Assembly (NCBI GenBank): GCA_934630735.1
Contig: CAKTWK010000058.1
Location: 1 to 7,468 of the forward strand
Reading direction: 5' to 3'
Origin: an uncultured Collinsella sp.
Lineage (GTDB): Bacteria > Actinomycetota > Coriobacteriia > Coriobacteriales > Coriobacteriaceae
DNA: 7,468 nucleotides
Shown: positions 5,138-7,468 of the stretch, in pieces
Layout: every line of letters begins with the position of its first letter
Position numbering within the stretch: position 1 is the stretch's first letter
Notes under the pieces: generated by a model
The model's database searches: none
Told to the model about the DNA's origin: nothing
The model's input: the letters and a program-made list of their open reading frames with translations, nothing else
Made by a program: the position numbers and the translations under genes

Positions 5138-6410
5138 GAACCTCCCTGCGTGCATGGACCAAGCCGGAATCATCGACTCCGATGATAGCAACATCGAGCA
5201 GGCACGGGGCTGTGAGTCCACAGGTATCATCAAGACGGGCATGATGGAACGAGCCGAGCGTCAAATTGTCACCGTACTCAAGCACGGCGCGTTCGACGGT
5301 ACCCACGCGACGGCGAGCATCGGCAACCGCAAGCTCCTGAGCCGCCGCGCGCATGCGACGGCTGCGCTCGGCCATAACCTCGGGCGGTACCTGGTCGGGC
5401 ATGTCGGCGGCGAGGGTACCGGGGCGCTTGCTATAGCGGAACACGTGCATGCGCGAAAAGCCCACGCGACGGCACAGCGCGAGCGACTCCTCGAACTCCT
5501 CGTCCGTCTCACCAGGAAAACCGACGATAACGTCGCACGAAAGTGCAGCCTGTGGCAGGTTAGCGCGAATCATGCGCACCGTATCCTCAAAGGCCTCGGC
5601 ACTATAGGGACGACCCATGCGATGCAGCGTCGCCGTGCAGCCAGACTGCACGGGCAGGTGCAAAAACGGCGCAATGCGCTTCGGATAGCGAGCCATCACC
5701 TTGAGCAAGCGCTCGGAAATATCCATGGGCTCCACCGAGGAGATGCGCACATGGGCGATCTCGGTGCGCTCCATGATGGCCTGGAGCAGCTCATCGATCT
5801 CGACATGTTCGTCGGTCGCGCTCTTGCCGTCATAGGCACCCAGATTCACGCCGGTCAGCACGACCTCGGGCACGCCGGCCTCCTGGGCTTCACGCACCTG
5901 TTCGAGCACGGACTCGACGGGCACGGAACGCTCGGGGCCGCGGGCCTTCCACACGATGCAATAGGTGCAGCGGTGGTTGCAGCCGTCCTGGATCTTCACG
6001 CCCAGCCGCGAACGACCGAGCGCATCGACCACGTCGCCATCGCTGCAGGCGGGCACGCTATCGGATTCGACACCCAGCACCTCGCAGACGCGCTCGGCGA
6101 CATCAATCTTGGACGGTTCGGCAATCACGCGATCGGAGAGCTCCAACAGCTCCTCGGGATGCAAGTTGACGACGCAGCCGGTTACGACCACGTAAGGCTC
6201 GCCCGGATAGGCCAGCGCATGGCGGACGGCCTTACGGGTCTTGGCCTCGGCCTCCCCCGTCACGGCACAGGTATTGATAACAATCAGTTCTGCATCCTGA
6301 GGCTCCACCATTGCAAAACCCAGGCGCATAAGATCAGCAGTAATACGGTCGGACTCAACCCGGTTGACACGACAACCGAGGTTGACAACAGAGATATGAG
6401 GTGCGAGCAC
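5118..6410 (-). CDS. mtaB: tRNA (N6-threonylcarbamoyladenosine-37 C2)-methylthiotransferase MtaB, GTG start
   Basis: MtaB is a radical-SAM enzyme with two iron-sulfur clusters that converts t6A37 to ms2t6A37 in tRNAs reading ANN codons, improving decoding accuracy. The 430-residue product has the MTTase N-terminal domain with cluster cysteines C13 (LGCRVN), C48 (INTCAVTGEAE) and C79 (VTGCV). The radical-SAM motif is CNHRCTYC at 144-151. HLPVQSG at 251-257 and DVIVGFPGET at 293-302 follow. A C-terminal TRAM-like stretch runs from about residue 367. After the CxxxCxxC motif the common IIPxARG segment reads IVWKARGPERS. LGCRVN without a following MiaB-type signature, and the length, favour MtaB over MiaB or RimO. 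The GTG start is supported by an AAGGAG 5 nt upstream that overlaps the dnaJ stop codon. In many Firmicutes prmA and rsmE lie between dnaJ and mtaB; they are absent here. Confidence 0.94.
   Translation of the reverse strand: MLAPHISVVNLGCRVNRVESDRITADLMRLGFAMVEPQDAELIVINTCAVTGEAEAKTRKAVRHALAYPGEPYVVVTGCVVNLHPEELLELSDRVIAEPSKIDVAERVCEVLGVESDSVPACSDGDVVDALGRSRLGVKIQDGCNHRCTYCIVWKARGPERSVPVESVLEQVREAQEAGVPEVVLTGVNLGAYDGKSATDEHVEIDELLQAIMERTEIAHVRISSVEPMDISERLLKVMARYPKRIAPFLHLPVQSGCTATLHRMGRPYSAEAFEDTVRMIRANLPQAALSCDVIVGFPGETDEEFEESLALCRRVGFSRMHVFRYSKRPGTLAADMPDQVPPEVMAERSRRMRAAAQELAVADARRRVGTVERAVLEYGDNLTLGSFHHARLDDTCGLTAPCLLDVAIIGVDDSGLVHARREVHGSLED
5141..5146 (-). promoter_or_regulatory. Ribosome binding site that decides the phoH start
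   Basis: GGGAGG on the minus strand lies 3 nt before the ATG at 5137, inside the mtaB 3' end. The spacing is short, but the other in-frame starts upstream have no comparable site and would add sequence without family similarity. Confidence 0.55.
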
Positions 6411-6415
6411 ACGGG

Positions 6416-6421
6416 CTCCTT
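6416..6421 (-). promoter_or_regulatory. Ribosome binding site of mtaB fused to the dnaJ stop codon
   Basis: The minus strand reads TAAGGAG, so the last two bases of the dnaJ TAA form part of the Shine-Dalgarno sequence of mtaB. It lies 5 nt before the GTG at 6410 and supports that non-ATG start. Such an arrangement suits re-initiation by the ribosome that has just finished dnaJ. Confidence 0.75.
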
Positions 6422-7468
6422 AATCGAGGATGTCGTCGAGGGCACTCTTGATACGGTCGGTCACCGACTTCTTACCGGATGCGACGTCATCGCCCATCTC
6501 GTCGGCAAAGGCGCGAAGCAGCTCGCGCTGCTTGTTGGAGAGATTGGTGGGGACAACAACGCGCAGCTGCACGACCAGACGACCGCGCGAACCGCCACCG
6601 CCGATACGCGGCATGCCGTAATTGTTGACGCTCACGGTGTCACCGAACTGTGTGCCGGCGGGGACGCACACCTTGACGACCTCGTCAGGCATAATGCCCT
6701 CGACCTCAATCTCGCAACCGAGCGCGGCCTGCGCAATCGAGATATCGCTCACCAGATACAGGTCATCGCCATTACGCTTAAAACGCTCGTGGTCGGCGAC
6801 ACGCACGTTGACGATCAAGTCGCCCGACGGCTCGCCACGAAGGCCGGCCTCGCCAAAACCACTCACGCGTAGCTGGCGACCGGTCGAAACACCGGCGGGA
6901 ATATCGATGTCAATCTTCTCGTGAGAAGGCGTGCGGCCCTGGCCATCACAGGTCTCGCAGGGATGATCGATGACCGTACCTTCGCCGTGGCAGTCGGGAC
7001 AGGGCGAAGAGGACTGAACCTGGCCCAGGAAAGAACGCTGGACCGTCGTCACATAGCCCGTGCCGTGGCAGCGGCTGCACTGCTTTTCAGTCGCGCCCTC
7101 GGCCTTGCCGGTACCATTGCAGTCCTCGCAAGGGGCAAGACGGTCGTAGCTGATCGTCTTTTTGCAGCCGAGCGCCGCCTCCTCGAGCGTCACCGAAAGA
7201 GAAATGGCCATATCGCGACCGCGACGGCGCTCGCGACGGCTGCGACCGCCACCACCGGCGCCACCGCCAAAGAACGACGAGAACAGGTCGTCCATGCCCA
7301 TGCCACCAAAGATATCGTTGATGTCGACATAGCCAGAGCCGCCAGGGCCGTCCGCGGTGCCGTAACGGTCGTAGTTGGCACGCTTCTGCTCGTCGGAAAG
7401 AACGGAATAGGCCTCGTTGAGCTCCTTGAACTTGGCCTCGGCCTCGGGATCGTCCGAAACATCCGGAT
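6420..7468 (-). CDS. dnaJ: Chaperone protein DnaJ (Hsp40), 5' end cut by the right edge
   Basis: DnaJ delivers unfolded substrates to DnaK and stimulates its ATPase. The frame is open to the edge and gives 348 residues of a protein expected to be about 380. The visible part starts inside the J domain: Pro-Asp of the HPD motif is present and the cut codon before it ends in AT, consistent with His. KFKELNEAYSVLSD (12-25) and YDRYG (32-36) follow. A glycine- and phenylalanine-rich linker (about 50-75) carries a basic SRRERRRGRD patch. The four zinc motifs are complete: CEDCNGTG at 113-120, CSRCHGTG at 130-137, CPDCHGEG at 156-163 and CETCDGQG at 170-177. The C-terminal substrate-binding domains follow. 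This is a full-length type I DnaJ, not a CbpA-like protein. An upstream hrcA and CIRCE element, common for dnaJ, cannot be seen. It is the first visible gene of the block. Confidence 0.97.
   Translation of the reverse strand, partial: PDVSDDPEAEAKFKELNEAYSVLSDEQKRANYDRYGTADGPGGSGYVDINDIFGGMGMDDLFSSFFGGGAGGGGRSRRERRRGRDMAISLSVTLEEAALGCKKTISYDRLAPCEDCNGTGKAEGATEKQCSRCHGTGYVTTVQRSFLGQVQSSSPCPDCHGEGTVIDHPCETCDGQGRTPSHEKIDIDIPAGVSTGRQLRVSGFGEAGLRGEPSGDLIVNVRVADHERFKRNGDDLYLVSDISIAQAALGCEIEVEGIMPDEVVKVCVPAGTQFGDTVSVNNYGMPRIGGGGSRGRLVVQLRVVVPTNLSNKQRELLRAFADEMGDDVASGKKSVTDRIKSALDDILD

Noticed and set aside
5138..5242. 35-residue N-terminal extension of phoH
   Set aside because: It would overlap mtaB by 125 nt, has no ribosome binding site and no similarity to PhoH.
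4803..6872. 689-codon open frame on the plus strand
   Set aside because: It is antisense to phoH, mtaB and dnaJ and has the same explanation. The translation is rich in His and Gly as expected from reversed codons and matches no family I know.
1..7468. Novel accessory system, mobile element, CRISPR array, tRNA or rRNA
   Set aside because: Nearly all of the window is accounted for by nine conserved housekeeping genes. I saw no direct-repeat array, transposase, integrase, cloverleaf or unexplained coding stretch; the only non-coding gaps above 100 nt are the rpsO leader and the rpsO-pnp spacer.

Overview
The window is a gene-dense stretch of housekeeping chromosome with every gene on the minus strand, so transcription runs from the right edge to the left. 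The sequence is GC-rich, avoids TTA, CTA and TCA codons, and encodes an Era GTPase with a TKxD G4 motif, as in actinobacterial Eras. Together with the protein sequences and a partly Firmicutes-like gene order, this suggests an actinobacterium of the class Coriobacteriia, possibly Collinsella or a relative. That assignment is inference; I could not run a search.

In order of transcription: dnaJ (5' end cut by the right edge inside the HPD motif of the J domain), mtaB, phoH, ybeY, dgkA, era and recO form one tight block from 7468 to 1413. Junctions in this block are 12 nt or less, or overlaps of 20 and 4 nt, which points to one polycistronic message with translational coupling. A 138-nt leader precedes rpsO, and a 150-nt spacer holding a rho-independent terminator separates rpsO from pnp, whose 3' part is cut by the left edge.

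The genes fit a theme of protein folding, translation quality and RNA metabolism. DnaJ is an Hsp70 co-chaperone, MtaB modifies tRNA, YbeY and Era act in rRNA processing and 30S assembly, PhoH is an ATPase often linked to YbeY, S15 is a 30S protein, and PNPase degrades RNA. DgkA (lipid kinase, probably undecaprenol recycling) and RecO (recombinational repair) travel with them in many bacteria.

I found no mobile element, CRISPR array, tRNA, rRNA, phage gene or unknown accessory gene, and no convincing new biological system. The points worth a second look are regulatory or structural: a perfect hairpin enclosing the era stop codon and ending one base before a recO start that has no visible Shine-Dalgarno sequence, a roughly 60-residue acidic extension on Era, a perfect 16-bp palindrome just upstream of the rpsO ribosome binding site, and a structured pnp leader after the rpsO terminator. 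Two genes use non-ATG starts (mtaB GTG, ybeY TTG). Two long plus-strand open frames are antisense shadows, explained by eight of the nine genes sharing one frame register.
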